Shown: positions 16,311 through 26,135, counted from the first letter of the stretch. The stretch: 53,790 nucleotides of DNA from Actinomycetota bacterium (GCA_020161015.1 JAIUOT010000048.1:1-53790); one strand, 5' to 3'. Numbers and translations are program-made. Notes: a model not told the origin generated them from the letters alone.

Positions 16311-18773
16311 CTAGGAAGAATTGCGTCCAATCGTCGCCTCGAGCACTTCATCGTTCTCCACTCGCACGGCGATTGGCGTTCCCGGGTCGACCGAGCTGGT
16401 CGCCACGCGCAGCTCGTGCCCGCCGGGGACGGGACGCCGCCGCGCGGCCACGGCGTCCCACCGTGCGAAGGCGTCGGCGCCGACCACAGCGTGCGCGGCA
16501 ACCCGGAGCCCGGCAGGGACGGGCACGCGGACGACCCCGGCCAGCTCCGGCGCGGCACCGGCCACGCCGGCGTACAGCTGCGCCACGTGGACGCCGTCCC
16601 GCCCGCCGTGGTTGACCACGTCGAGGGCGACGCGGAGCCCGCCGTCGACGACCTCCACCCCGGTCGGCACCGCGGTAGTGGCTGCGTAGCCCAGCCCGTG
16701 GCCGAAGCCGTACCGGCACCCCCGATCGCGGACGCCCGGCGACCGGTAGCCGATGCCGTCGTCGGCGTCGTAGTCGAGCCGCGTGGGCACGACCTGCGGC
16801 CCGTGGTCGCCCCCGGGGAGGTCCTCCCGGGCATGCGGGAAGGTCAGCGGCAGCCGGCCCCCGGGTTCGGCGTCCCCGAACAGGACGGCGGCAAGAGCGG
16901 TGCCGAACCGCTCGCCCGGGTACCAGACGGCCAGCACGGCCTCGACCTCGTCGATCCAGGGCAGCAGAACGGCCCCGGGGGTGTTGAGAACCACGACTGT
17001 CCGCGGGTTGGCCGCGGCCACCCTGCGCACCAGCTCGTCCTGGTCACCGGGCAGCTCCAGGCCGTCGCGGTCCATGCCCTCGCCGGAGGCCTGGTTCACG
17101 AGCACGACCGCGGCGTCGGCGGAAGCCGCAGCGGCCACGGCCGCCTCGATCAGGTCGTCCGGCTCCTGCCAGCCCAGCCGCACCGTGGGCCCCAGGCCCA
17201 TCGGGGGAATGGTGATCGACGGGCCGGGAGCGTACTCCATGTCGAGTTCCACCGCCTGACCGGCGACCAGGTGGACCACGGCCTGCAGGGGGTAGCGCGG
17301 GCCGTGGATGAACCGCTCGGCCTCGCGCGAGCCGACCATCACCGGGGACCCGTCCACGGACAGCGTCGCCCGTCCGCCGAGAGCAAGGCTCAGCCGGTGA
17401 GCGCCGGTGGCCCGGGGCACCAGCCGGCAGCGCCAGCGGCGCGGCCAGCGCGCGAGCGGAGCCGCGGGATCGACGGCGTGGTCGATCCGTGGCAGCACAT
17501 CGGTCCACGACGTCCCCGACTCGTCGGTGAACTCCACCTCGACGCCCGGACCGCTGCCGTCGGGAAGGACGAGCACCTCTGCGGGGACGGGCGGGAGCGG
17601 CACGTCGCCCAGGCTCCCCTGGGCGAACACCACCTCGCGGCCGGCGGCCCTCGCCTCGATGCCGGCGCGGGGGGTGACGAGGCGGTCAGGGTCGATGCTG
17701 ACGGCCGCGGACCCGCCGACGACGAAGATCGCATCCTCCCCGGAGGGTCCGATCACCGCGAGGCGGCGGACGTCGTCTCCGAACGGGAGCGCGTCCCGCT
17801 CGTTGCGCAGCAGGACGGACGCCGCGACAGCGCAGCGCCCCGCGAGGTCACGGTGCGCCGCGGTCGAGGGCGTGCCCGGCTCGGGGAGAGGGTGGTCGGC
17901 CAGGCCGGAGCCGATCAGGGCCGTGACGAGGCGGGTGACGAGGCGCTCCACCTCCTTCGGCGCGGCAGCGACCATCTCCGGCGTCCGCCCGCCGGGCCCG
18001 CCGAGCGCACCCAGGTCGAGCCCGGCGGCGAGCGCTGCGGCGTCGTCGCGGACCGCGAAGAGGAAGTCCGGGCAGTAGAACCCCTGCCAGCCCCAGTCCC
18101 GGCGAGGAATGGCCAACAGTTCGGGCGTCTCGCACACGTAGCGTCCGTTGACCCGGTTGTAGGAGCCCATCAGCGACCAGGCACCCGCCTCGACGACGGC
18201 CCGGAACGGACGCAGGTAGGTGTCGTGCAGGGTCGCCGTGGACACGCCGATGTCCATCGCGTCGCCGCGCACCGCGAGGCCCCCGCCGGTGCGCCGGTCC
18301 TCGCCGCTGTAGGCGACGAAGTGCTTGACCTGGGTGATCACGTGGCGTCCCTGGGCGCCGCGGACGTGGGCGGCGCCGATCAGGCCGGAGAGGTGGGCGT
18401 CCTCGCCGAGGGCCTCGGGAATCCGACCGCCGCGGGGATCCCGGGCGAGGTCGATCGTCGGGCCGAGCAGCACGCTGAAGCCGGCGTCGCGTGCCTCCTG
18501 GCCGACGGCGGCCCCGTACTCGTAGGCGAGGTCGGCGTCGAAGCCGGCGGCCAGCGCGATCCCGGCGGGGAAGGCCGTCGCCCCCGGGACGTCCCGCAGC
18601 CCGGTGCCCGCGTCCACGTACTCGGGGGCCGGGAGGCCCCTGTCCACCAGGGGCGCGAAGTCGCCCAGCGCGATGGCCGAGCGCTCTGCCTCGTCCAGCG
18701 AGGCCACCAGCGCGGCGACCCGCCCGGCGAGCGGGGCGCCGGCGTCCCTCCAGGCCTGTTCCACGGCGGTCAC
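16311..18773 (-). CDS. GH3 beta-glycosidase with PA14 insertion, cytoplasmic
   Basis: 820 aa, no signal peptide. N-terminal GH3 barrel with ITQVKHFVAYSGED, and a nucleophile region reading YCPDFLFAVR (aspartate near residue 234) in place of the usual SDW/SDF. The GH3 C-domain is split by an insert (about residues 400-530, VEVEFTDESG to MEYAPGPS) that looks like a PA14 carbohydrate-binding domain. QASGEGMDRDGLELPGDQ and WYPGERFGTALAAVLFG follow, then an Fn3-like tail. The GTG at 18773 overlaps the stop of the rhamnosidase (GTGA), so the two are coupled. It probably finishes hydrolysis of the imported glycoside after rhamnose is removed. Confidence 0.9.
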   Translation of the reverse strand: MTAVEQAWRDAGAPLAGRVAALVASLDEAERSAIALGDFAPLVDRGLPAPEYVDAGTGLRDVPGATAFPAGIALAAGFDADLAYEYGAAVGQEARDAGFSVLLGPTIDLARDPRGGRIPEALGEDAHLSGLIGAAHVRGAQGRHVITQVKHFVAYSGEDRRTGGGLAVRGDAMDIGVSTATLHDTYLRPFRAVVEAGAWSLMGSYNRVNGRYVCETPELLAIPRRDWGWQGFYCPDFLFAVRDDAAALAAGLDLGALGGPGGRTPEMVAAAPKEVERLVTRLVTALIGSGLADHPLPEPGTPSTAAHRDLAGRCAVAASVLLRNERDALPFGDDVRRLAVIGPSGEDAIFVVGGSAAVSIDPDRLVTPRAGIEARAAGREVVFAQGSLGDVPLPPVPAEVLVLPDGSGPGVEVEFTDESGTSWTDVLPRIDHAVDPAAPLARWPRRWRCRLVPRATGAHRLSLALGGRATLSVDGSPVMVGSREAERFIHGPRYPLQAVVHLVAGQAVELDMEYAPGPSITIPPMGLGPTVRLGWQEPDDLIEAAVAAAASADAAVVLVNQASGEGMDRDGLELPGDQDELVRRVAAANPRTVVVLNTPGAVLLPWIDEVEAVLAVWYPGERFGTALAAVLFGDAEPGGRLPLTFPHAREDLPGGDHGPQVVPTRLDYDADDGIGYRSPGVRDRGCRYGFGHGLGYAATTAVPTGVEVVDGGLRVALDVVNHGGRDGVHVAQLYAGVAGAAPELAGVVRVPVPAGLRVAAHAVVGADAFARWDAVAARRRPVPGGHELRVATSSVDPGTPIAVRVENDEVLEATIGRNSS

Positions 18774-21565
18774 GCCCCGCGCCGGGCGTTGAGCTCGGCG
18801 AGGCTGTTCTCGACGGCCTCGACGACCGCGGGCGAGATCAGGCTGAACGAGCCGAACAGGGGCCGGTTGGGCACCCATGCCGTTCGCCTGGTGAAGTCCT
18901 TGCCGACGGCGGGGTCGATGCGGCTGAAGGCGTCCACCACCGCCCGGTACGCTCCCGGGTCGTCCATGATCGCTGACAACGGCGTGGACGTCGTCAGCGG
19001 GGACGGGGCCGGCTCGGCCTCCGCGGCCACCGTCCACTCGTGGTCACCGGACACCACGTCGAACGACCGGCCGTCGGGGAGGCTGACGTGCGCGCCGGCG
19101 TTGGCCGGGACGTGCGCCGAGATGACCACCTGCCCGCCATCGCGGCGCCAGGCGACCCGCGCCTCGCCGTACGGCGTGAGGTGCCGGGTGGCGGCCCAGT
19201 CCAGTGCCGGGAGGGGACGGGGGGCGATCTCCAGGCGGTGGTAGCCGGGGGCGGCGGGCGCGAGGCCGGCGACGACCCGGTGCAGCCAGTCGGCCACCGC
19301 GCCGAGGGCGTAGTGGTTGAAGCTGGTCATCTCGCCGGGGTTGATCGACCCGTCCTCGAGCATCGAGTCCCAGCGCTCCCAGATCGTGGTGGCGCCCATC
19401 GTGATCGGGTAGAGCCACGAAGGGCACTCCGTCTGCGTGAGCATGCGTCCTGCCTGCCGCAGGTGGCCGGTGCGGGTGAGGGCGTCGGTGACCAGCGGAG
19501 TGCCGACGAAGCCGGTGCTGATCCGGTAGCCGTCCCGGCGCACCAGCCAGGCCAGCCGCTCCCCCATGCGCTGTGCGAGCGCCCCGGTGACCAGGTCGAA
19601 CTCGATCGCGAGCGCGTAGCTGGTCTGGGCGTCGGACAGGATGCGTCCCGCCGGGGTCACATACTCTTCCAGCCAGGCCCGGCGGACCTTCTCCGCGACG
19701 CCGGTGTAGTGGGCGGCGTCCGCGTCCTCGCCGAGGACCGACGCGGCCCGGGCCAGCAGGCTGGTCGAGCGGTACAGGTAGGCGCTGGCGACGAGGTCCG
19801 GGTCGGCCTTCGCCTTCGCCGGATGGTCGGGGGGCGCGTCCGGGTCGACCCAGTCGCCGAACTGGAAGCCGCCCTCCCACAGGTGGCGATCGCCGGCGAT
19901 GGCGAGCAGCTGCTCCACCCACGCCTTCGCCGACGGGTACTGCGTGCGCAGCACGCCGACGTCGCCGAAGCGCTCGTACAGCACCCACGGCAGGATCGTG
20001 GCCGCGTCGCCCCAGGCCGCGGCCGGCACCTTGCCGGAGTCGAGAACGTCGGGGACGATGAACGGCACGCCACCGGCCGCCTCCTGCTCCAGGGCGAGGT
20101 CGACCAGCCAGGAGGCGAGGAACCCGTCGCAGTCGTACAGGTAGGACGCGGTCGGGCTGAACACCTGGATGTCACCGGTCCAGCCCAACCGCTCATCACG
20201 CTGCGGGCAGTCGGTGGGCAGGTAGAGGAAGTTGCCGCGCATGCCCCAGACCACGTTCTCGTGGAGCCGGTTCACCAGCGGGTCGGAACACTCGAACCAG
20301 CCGGTGCGCACCATGTCCGAACCGATCACCTCCGCGGTGACCGCCGCCGGGTCGAACACACCCGGCCAGCCGGTGACCTCCGCGTACCGGAACCCGTGGA
20401 ACGTGAAGCTCGGCGCCCACTCCTCCACCCCCGTGCCGGCCAGGGTATAGGTGTCGGTGGCCTTCGCCACCCGCAACGGCCGGACGCCCAGTTCGCCGTC
20501 CTCGAGCACCTCCGCGTGCCGCAGCGTGACCACCGTGCCCCCCGGACCCGACACCCGGATCCGCAACCGGCCCACCAGGTTCTGCCCGAAATCCAGCAGC
20601 GTCCTGCCCGAGGCCGAGGTGAGCACCTCCGCCACCGGGACGCGCTGGGTGACGCGCACGTCCGGACCGGTGCGCGGCCCCGGCACGGGCCCGCCCTCGC
20701 GCACGGCCACCGGCGCCCAGGCGCCGTCGTCGAACCCCGGACGCGACCAGCCCGCCGGCGCGCGGCGGGCATCGAAGTCCTCGCCGAGGTAGAGGCCGGA
20801 GGCCGTCCACGGACCGTCCCCGCTCACCCGCCACGCGGGGCCGGTGGCCACCCACTCCGTGCGCCCGTCCGCGTATTCGAGCAGGAGCTGGCCGGCGAAC
20901 GCCGGCTGCGTGCCGTAGAACGGCTTGGCCAGCCCCTGGAAGCCGTAGCTCTCGGTGAACCAGCCGCCGGCGAGCGCCACGCCGACGGCGTTGCGGCCGG
21001 TGGCGAGCAGGTCGGTGACGTCGGTCGTCTCGTGCACGAGGCGGAACTGGTACGGCGTCCACCCCGGCTTGAGCACCTGGTCGTCGACCGGCGCGCCGTT
21101 CACCTCGGCGGCATACACGCCCTGGGCCGTCGCGTAGAGCGTGGCGCGGACGAGGCCCGCGGCGACGTCGAACTCGTGGCGCAGCAGCGCCGGCTGGGCG
21201 TGGCGCTGCGGATCGGGCAGGCCGACGAAGCGTGCCGTCCACTCGCCGTCGGCGAGGAAGGTCGCGCGAACCTCGCGCCCGGCGCTCCACGGCGACCAGC
21301 CGTCGACCCCCTGCACCCGGACGCGGATCGTGCCGCGCTGGCGCGGACGGAGGGGCGCGAACGGCCACTCGACGAGCACCGACGCGTCGCCGTCGAGCTG
21401 GTAGTTGGTGGTCGTCGAGCCGTCGTCCCACGACAGTTCCGCGGCGAGCTGGCGCCAGCCGGGGAGGTCGGAGCGGGTGACCCAGGACAGCCGGGGGCGG
21501 GCGAGCGGGGCGTGCGGCGAATCGTGCCGGTACTCGAGCCGGACGGAGTCGACGACGGTGGGCAT
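18770..21565 (-). CDS. GH78 alpha-L-rhamnosidase
   Basis: 931 aa, no signal peptide. Beta-sandwich N-domains (about 1-400) precede the six-hairpin catalytic barrel. The family hallmark CPQRDERLGWTGD (about residues 452-464) supplies the acidic residues. EMTSFNHYALGAVADW is the second diagnostic motif. It hydrolyses terminal alpha-L-rhamnose, and its cytoplasmic location implies uptake of an intact small rhamnoside by the ABC transporter encoded upstream. ATG at 21565 with GAAAGGT ahead. It begins 25 bases past the permease stop. Confidence 0.94.
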   Translation of the reverse strand: MPTVVDSVRLEYRHDSPHAPLARPRLSWVTRSDLPGWRQLAAELSWDDGSTTTNYQLDGDASVLVEWPFAPLRPRQRGTIRVRVQGVDGWSPWSAGREVRATFLADGEWTARFVGLPDPQRHAQPALLRHEFDVAAGLVRATLYATAQGVYAAEVNGAPVDDQVLKPGWTPYQFRLVHETTDVTDLLATGRNAVGVALAGGWFTESYGFQGLAKPFYGTQPAFAGQLLLEYADGRTEWVATGPAWRVSGDGPWTASGLYLGEDFDARRAPAGWSRPGFDDGAWAPVAVREGGPVPGPRTGPDVRVTQRVPVAEVLTSASGRTLLDFGQNLVGRLRIRVSGPGGTVVTLRHAEVLEDGELGVRPLRVAKATDTYTLAGTGVEEWAPSFTFHGFRYAEVTGWPGVFDPAAVTAEVIGSDMVRTGWFECSDPLVNRLHENVVWGMRGNFLYLPTDCPQRDERLGWTGDIQVFSPTASYLYDCDGFLASWLVDLALEQEAAGGVPFIVPDVLDSGKVPAAAWGDAATILPWVLYERFGDVGVLRTQYPSAKAWVEQLLAIAGDRHLWEGGFQFGDWVDPDAPPDHPAKAKADPDLVASAYLYRSTSLLARAASVLGEDADAAHYTGVAEKVRRAWLEEYVTPAGRILSDAQTSYALAIEFDLVTGALAQRMGERLAWLVRRDGYRISTGFVGTPLVTDALTRTGHLRQAGRMLTQTECPSWLYPITMGATTIWERWDSMLEDGSINPGEMTSFNHYALGAVADWLHRVVAGLAPAAPGYHRLEIAPRPLPALDWAATRHLTPYGEARVAWRRDGGQVVISAHVPANAGAHVSLPDGRSFDVVSGDHEWTVAAEAEPAPSPLTTSTPLSAIMDDPGAYRAVVDAFSRIDPAVGKDFTRRTAWVPNRPLFGSFSLISPAVVEAVENSLAELNARRGA

Positions 21566-21590
21566 GCGGGGACCTTTCGTGCGAGCGGGG

Positions 21591-22427
21591 TCAGCCCTTG
21601 ACGGCACCGGCGGTCATGCCGGCCACGATCTGGCGCTGGAAGAAGACGTACATCACGAGCATCGGGATCGTGATCACCAGGATGTTGGCGAACAGCAGGT
21701 TGTAGCTGGTCACGTACTGGCTCTGGAAGTTGAACAGGGTGAGTTGCACGGTCGCGTTCTGCTGGCCGGGCAGGAAGTAGAGCGGGTTCTGGAAGTCGTT
21801 GAACACGAAGATGCTCTGCACCACGACGATTGTGATGATCACCGACTTGAGCAGCGGGAACACCACCTGGAAGAACAGCCGCAGGGGGCCGGCGCCGTCC
21901 ACGATCGCCGCCTCGTCGATCTCCCGGGGGATGGTCGCGATGAACGCGCGCATGGTGAGGACGGTGAACGACAGGCCGAACGCCACCTCGATCAGGATCA
22001 GGCCCACCAGGCTCTTGAAGATGCCCAGGCTCTGCATCACCCAGATCGTCGGCACCACAGCGGGCGGGATGATCAGCCCGGCCAGCACGAAGGTGTTGAT
22101 CAGCGGGTTGAGCCGCGACTTCCTGCGGTCGAGGACGTAGGCGATCATCGCGCCGAACACCACCATCAGCGTGACGCTGGCGACGGTGAGGATCGTCGAG
22201 TTGATGAACGCGATGATCAGCATGTAGTCGCGCGCCTGGAACACCGCGACCACGTTCTCCCACAGCTGGAAGTGCGCGGGCCAGGAGAACTCGAGCAGGG
22301 ATGCGTCGTTGGCGTCCTTGGCCGCCATCGTGAGGATGAAGGCGAACGGGACGAGGAACAGCACCGTGGTGAGCACCATGCCGCTCAGGCCGACCAGCCA
22401 GCGGGTGGTGCTGCGCATGGCGTTCAC
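21591..22427 (-). CDS. ABC sugar transporter permease, MalG/UgpE type
   Basis: 278 aa with six predicted transmembrane helices. The EAA loop, contacting the ATPase, reads IPREIDEAAIVDGAGPLRLF. The GTG at 22427 overlaps the preceding permease stop (GTGA); the ATG at 22418 is a possible alternative. No ATPase gene is in the operon, so a shared MsiK-type ATPase encoded elsewhere is likely, as is usual for actinobacterial CUT1 systems. Confidence 0.93.
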   Translation of the reverse strand: MNAMRSTTRWLVGLSGMVLTTVLFLVPFAFILTMAAKDANDASLLEFSWPAHFQLWENVVAVFQARDYMLIIAFINSTILTVASVTLMVVFGAMIAYVLDRRKSRLNPLINTFVLAGLIIPPAVVPTIWVMQSLGIFKSLVGLILIEVAFGLSFTVLTMRAFIATIPREIDEAAIVDGAGPLRLFFQVVFPLLKSVIITIVVVQSIFVFNDFQNPLYFLPGQQNATVQLTLFNFQSQYVTSYNLLFANILVITIPMLVMYVFFQRQIVAGMTAGAVKG

Positions 22428-23356
22428 AGCGCGGTCTCCTTGGAGTTCAGCCAGCGCGAGAGCGGGTAGATGATCGCGGTGACCACGACGAACAGGATCA
22501 CGTTGCCGGCGGTGGACAGGCCGTAGAACCCGGCCTGGTACTGCTTGTAGATCACCGAAGCCACGACGTCGGAGGCGAAGCCGGGACCGCCCTGGGTGGT
22601 GGTCCAGATCAGGTCGAAGGACCGCAGACCGCCGATCAGCGACAGGATGATCACCGTCGAGGTGGCCGGGAAGCTCAGCGGCAGGATGATGTTGCGGAAC
22701 ACCTGCCAGGAGCTGGCGCCGTCCACCCGGGCGGCCTCGAAGTACTCGTTGGGGATCGCCGCGATGCCGGCGATGTAGATCAGCGTCGCCAGGCCGATGC
22801 CCTTCCACACGTCGATCCCCACCACGCTCAGCAGGGCGATGTTGGGGTCGGTCAACCAGCCCGGCCCGTCGCCCCCGGTCACCGCGGTGATCGCCTTGTT
22901 CACCACGCCGTTGAACGGGTCGAGCAGCACCTGGAAGGTGAGGCCGACACCGACGGCCGAGACCAGGACGGGAAAGAACGTCACCGAGCGCAGGTAGCCG
23001 CGGGCGATGATCGGCGCGCTGAGCACCACCGCGAGCAGCATGCCCAGCACGACCTTCAGCCCCGAGGTGAGGAACCCGTACACCAGCGTGTTCCGCAACG
23101 AGCCGATCAGGCCCGGCTCGTTGAAGAACAGGACGAAGTTGTCGAAACCGATGAAGGTCGCCTTGAACAACGTCCAGCGGGTGAAGGCGAAGTAGAAGCT
23201 GAACACCGTCGGCACGATGAACAGCACCAGATAGATCACGCCTCCGGGGATGTGGAACCACAACGGGTAGGTGCGATCGACGTGCTCTGCGGAGGCGCGG
23301 GGCGCTCGGCGCAGGACGACCGGCGTCCCGTCGCGGGACGACGTGGGCGAACTCAT
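22424..23356 (-). CDS. ABC sugar transporter permease, MalF/UgpA type
   Basis: 310 aa, six transmembrane helices after a basic cytoplasmic N terminus. The EAA loop is IPNEYFEAARVDGASSWQVF. ATG at 23356 is preceded by AGGAAA; longer in-frame starts are upstream of any binding site. It is separated from the binding-protein gene by 166 bases containing two hairpins. Confidence 0.93.
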   Translation of the reverse strand: MSSPTSSRDGTPVVLRRAPRASAEHVDRTYPLWFHIPGGVIYLVLFIVPTVFSFYFAFTRWTLFKATFIGFDNFVLFFNEPGLIGSLRNTLVYGFLTSGLKVVLGMLLAVVLSAPIIARGYLRSVTFFPVLVSAVGVGLTFQVLLDPFNGVVNKAITAVTGGDGPGWLTDPNIALLSVVGIDVWKGIGLATLIYIAGIAAIPNEYFEAARVDGASSWQVFRNIILPLSFPATSTVIILSLIGGLRSFDLIWTTTQGGPGFASDVVASVIYKQYQAGFYGLSTAGNVILFVVVTAIIYPLSRWLNSKETAL

Positions 23357-23382
23357 GGTGGCGTTTCCTGTCTCATCGGGTG

Positions 23383-23422
23383 CCCGGCAGGGGCGAGGGA
23401 GAGGATTCCTGCCCCTGCCGGG
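23383..23422. other. Intercistronic hairpin ahead of the permease genes
   Basis: CCCGGCAGGGGC (23383-23394) and GCCCCTGCCGGG (23411-23422) form a perfect 12-bp stem with a 16-base loop, just ahead of the first permease. Together with the hairpin at 23490-23514 it may lower permease expression relative to the binding protein or protect its mRNA. Confidence 0.55.
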
Positions 23423-23489
23423 GCGGAGGACGCGGGGCGGCCGGAGCCACCCCGAGGGCATCGATGGATGTAGGTTCAGTGCGGGGAGT

Positions 23490-23514
23490 GGGGGCCGGCC
23501 ACTATCCGGCCCCC
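23490..23514. terminator. Hairpin directly after the binding-protein gene
   Basis: GGGGGCCGG and CCGGCCCCC form a perfect 9-bp stem with a 7-base loop, 9 bases past the stop at 23523. Position is typical of partial terminators that make binding protein more abundant than permeases. Confidence 0.6.
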
Positions 23515-23522
23515 GCTCGCCG

Positions 23523-24857
23523 TCACCAGCCCTCGAGGCCCAGCTGCTGGGCCTGCTTCTTCACGTCCTCGTCGTAGCGCTTCGCGCCGTCCGCTGCGGA
23601 AGTGATACCCGAGCCGACCTCGACGGTGATCTTCTCCAGGTTCGGGCCCTTGATCGGGGACAGGAACTCCAGCGCCGGACTGTTGTTGCCGTCGTCGATG
23701 AACGCCTTCAGGTCGGTCACGGCGGTCGGCAGGCCGTCGGGCAGCGTCGCGCCCTTGATCATGTACGGGCCGGTCGGGGTGATCGCCTTGGACTGGGCAT
23801 CGCACGCCTCGGGGGTGGCCACCCAGGCGAGGAACTTCTTGGCGGCCGCCAGCTTGTCACCGGTGGTCGTGGTCGGGATGTAGAGCGCACCCGGAGACCA
23901 GGCGGTGAGGCCGTAGCTGGCCGCGTCGTCGCCGGGCTGTGCGAAGAAGCCGATGTTCGCCGCGGCGTCGTCCGACATCCCGGTATAGGCCGAGACGGCG
24001 AAGGTCAGCATCGGGTACTGCGCTCCGGTGCCCTTGACGAGCTTCTGCAGGCCCTGGGTCAGCTTGGCCGAGGCGAAGTCCTTGTTCAGGTAGCCGGCCT
24101 TCTTCACCTCTTCGAGACGCTGGAACCCCTTGATCGCCGGCTCGTCGACGTACTTGGCCTGGTTGGCTGTGTACTTCTCCGCCCAGTCGGGCTGGGCCGC
24201 GGTGACGTTGTGGAAGTCGGCCAGCACGAACAGCTGGGACGTCCAGGTCTCGCCGTAGGTCTGGATCACCGGGTCGATGCCGGCGGCCTTGATCTTGGCG
24301 TTGTTCGCCATGAACTCCGCCCAGGTCTTGGGAACCTGGAGCCCGAGGTCGGCGAAGACCTTCTTGTTGTACAGGATGCCGCCGCCCATGGCCTGGCCGA
24401 ACGGCACGCCGTAGACCTGCCCGCCCGCGGTGACCGAGGACTTGAAGGCGTCCTGGACGTTGCCCATCAGGGCCTCGTCGGTGAGCGGGACGATGTTCTT
24501 GGCCGGGTCGAGCGCCTGGAACAGCGAACCGGAGTTGTACTGGAACACGTCGGCCATGTCGCCGGTGGCGAGCTTGGTCTTGACGACGTTGTCGCCGTCT
24601 GTGCCCTGGGCCCGGGTCTCGAGCTTGACGGTCACGCCGGCGTTCGTGGCGTTGAACGCGTCGATCATCGCCTGTGCCGGCTTGGCGGTCTGGTCGGAGT
24701 TGTCCGTCAGCAGCGTGATGGTGACGTTCGCCGCGGCGGACGCCGGGCCGCCGCTGCTGGAACTGGTGCCCAGCGACCCGGCGGTGCAGGCCGAGAGCGC
24801 GAGCACGCCGGCGAGGCCGGCGGCCAGGGCCACGGGGACCCTCTTGCGGAATGACAC
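23523..24857 (-). CDS. ABC sugar transporter substrate-binding lipoprotein
   Basis: 444 aa, extracytoplasmic solute-binding protein family 1. The lipobox LALSAC places the lipidated cysteine at C24. A Ser/Gly-rich linker and the bilobal domain with YNKKVFADLGLQVPKTWAEF follow. Starts at the GTG at 24857, supported by AGGAGG ten bases upstream. Together with the GH78 and GH3 enzymes the ligand is probably a rhamnose-containing oligosaccharide or plant glycoside (inference). Confidence 0.94.
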   Translation of the reverse strand: MSFRKRVPVALAAGLAGVLALSACTAGSLGTSSSSGGPASAAANVTITLLTDNSDQTAKPAQAMIDAFNATNAGVTVKLETRAQGTDGDNVVKTKLATGDMADVFQYNSGSLFQALDPAKNIVPLTDEALMGNVQDAFKSSVTAGGQVYGVPFGQAMGGGILYNKKVFADLGLQVPKTWAEFMANNAKIKAAGIDPVIQTYGETWTSQLFVLADFHNVTAAQPDWAEKYTANQAKYVDEPAIKGFQRLEEVKKAGYLNKDFASAKLTQGLQKLVKGTGAQYPMLTFAVSAYTGMSDDAAANIGFFAQPGDDAASYGLTAWSPGALYIPTTTTGDKLAAAKKFLAWVATPEACDAQSKAITPTGPYMIKGATLPDGLPTAVTDLKAFIDDGNNSPALEFLSPIKGPNLEKITVEVGSGITSAADGAKRYDEDVKKQAQQLGLEGW

Positions 24858-24935
24858 TTCTTTGTACCTCCTGGTTGCTGGCCGCCACACCGTGTGATCG
24901 GCCGGGGTTCTGGGGATGGGTCGGTGAGGAGTCCG

Positions 24936-25982
24936 CTACCCCGCCCGGCCGGACGCCGGTGCGTCCGGCGGCGGGGCACTGGAACGGCGGGCCATGACCT
25001 TCGGGGTCAGGACCTCGTGGACGGCCGAGGTGCGCCCGCCGATGCGCCCCAGCAGGAGCCGCATCGCGATCGCCCCCATCTGGGTGCCGGACTGGTTGAC
25101 GCTGGTCAGCGACATCATCGGGTGGGCGGCGACGTCGGTGTCGTCGTAGCCGACGACGGAGGCCTGGCCGGGGGTGAGTCCGAGCTCGGCGACCGCCTCG
25201 AGGACACCGAGGGCGAGTTCGTCGTGGGCGGCGAAGACGCCGACGGGCCCCCCGGCGCGGGACAGCAGGTGCAGGGCGCCGTCCCGCGCCGCCTCCTGGT
25301 GGGGTTCGACCCAGACGATCTCGGGGGTGAGGCCGAGGTCGGCCATCGCCCGCTGGTAGCCGATCACGCGCTGCCCGTGCGGCGTCCCGGGCATGGTGTC
25401 GGGGCCGTACTCCGCGAGGGTGAGGTGCACGATCCGACGATGCCCCAGCTCGTGGAGGTGCCGCACGGCGAGTTCGGCGCCCATGACGTCGTCACCGACG
25501 AGGGTGTCGTAGTGCTCTGAGGCGTGGTGCCGGCCGATCATGACCAGCGGGACGCTGCGTCCCAGGTTCTCCAGCCACTCCTGGGGTACCCGGGAGGAGA
25601 TCGCCACGATGCCGTCCACCTGGCGGTCGACGAGCACCTGGATGGCCTGCGGGCCCTCGTCGTGGTCCGGGCCGGCGGGGGCGATGATCAGCTGGTAACG
25701 GGTGTCGGCCAGGGCGGTCATCGCACCGGTGATGATCTTGGGGAAGAAGTGGTTGTGGATGCTGGGGATCTCGACTCCGAGCGTGTAGGACGAGCCCCGC
25801 ATGGCCCGGGCCGACGCGCGCGGACGGTAGCCCAGCTCGTCGATGGCCGCCTGGACCCGCTCGCGCATCGCGTCACTGACGCCGTACGCGTCCCGGATCA
25901 CCTTGGACACGGCGGCACGGGACACCCCGGCGACGCGCGCCACGTCCTCGATCGTGATCGAGTTCCTCGCCTGGATCGTCAT
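24936..25982 (-). CDS. LacI-family regulator of the rhamnoside operon
   Basis: 348 aa. The helix-turn-helix at about residues 8-28 (TIEDVARVAGVSRAAVSKVI) and hinge RPRASARAM are followed by an effector domain with VVGYDDTDVAAHP. ATG at 25982 has AGGAGAGG ahead of it. First gene of regulator > binding protein > permeases > GH78 > GH3, all on the minus strand; three operator-like dyads lie directly upstream, so it likely represses itself and the whole operon. Confidence 0.93.
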   Translation of the reverse strand: MTIQARNSITIEDVARVAGVSRAAVSKVIRDAYGVSDAMRERVQAAIDELGYRPRASARAMRGSSYTLGVEIPSIHNHFFPKIITGAMTALADTRYQLIIAPAGPDHDEGPQAIQVLVDRQVDGIVAISSRVPQEWLENLGRSVPLVMIGRHHASEHYDTLVGDDVMGAELAVRHLHELGHRRIVHLTLAEYGPDTMPGTPHGQRVIGYQRAMADLGLTPEIVWVEPHQEAARDGALHLLSRAGGPVGVFAAHDELALGVLEAVAELGLTPGQASVVGYDDTDVAAHPMMSLTSVNQSGTQMGAIAMRLLLGRIGGRTSAVHEVLTPKVMARRSSAPPPDAPASGRAG

Positions 25983-26007
25983 CGAACCTCTCCTTGGATG
26001 AGCGTGT

Positions 26008-26065
26008 GTAGATCGCTCTACTCTAGCTCCGTAGAGCAATCTACGCTCTTCATAGAGCGGTCTAC
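26008..26065. promoter_or_regulatory. Triple palindromic operator
   Basis: Three 14-bp dyads: GTAGATCGCTCTAC (26008-26021), GTAGAGCAATCTAC (26031-26044) and ATAGAGCGGTCTAC (26052-26065). Starts are 23 and 21 bases apart, about two helix turns, so all face the same side. Located just upstream of the LacI gene at 25982. Confidence 0.75.
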
Positions 26066-26135
26066 AAGAGGAGTGGCGGATCAGGCTCGGTAACGATTGG
26101 ATAAACCGGCGGCCGGCCCGCCCGTCGGAGCGACC

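Noticed and set aside
19040..21601. 853-codon plus-strand frame opposite the GH78 gene
   Set aside because: Composition is Arg/Gly/Pro/His-rich with no motif, typical of a high-GC shadow; the GH78 protein on the other strand is unambiguous.
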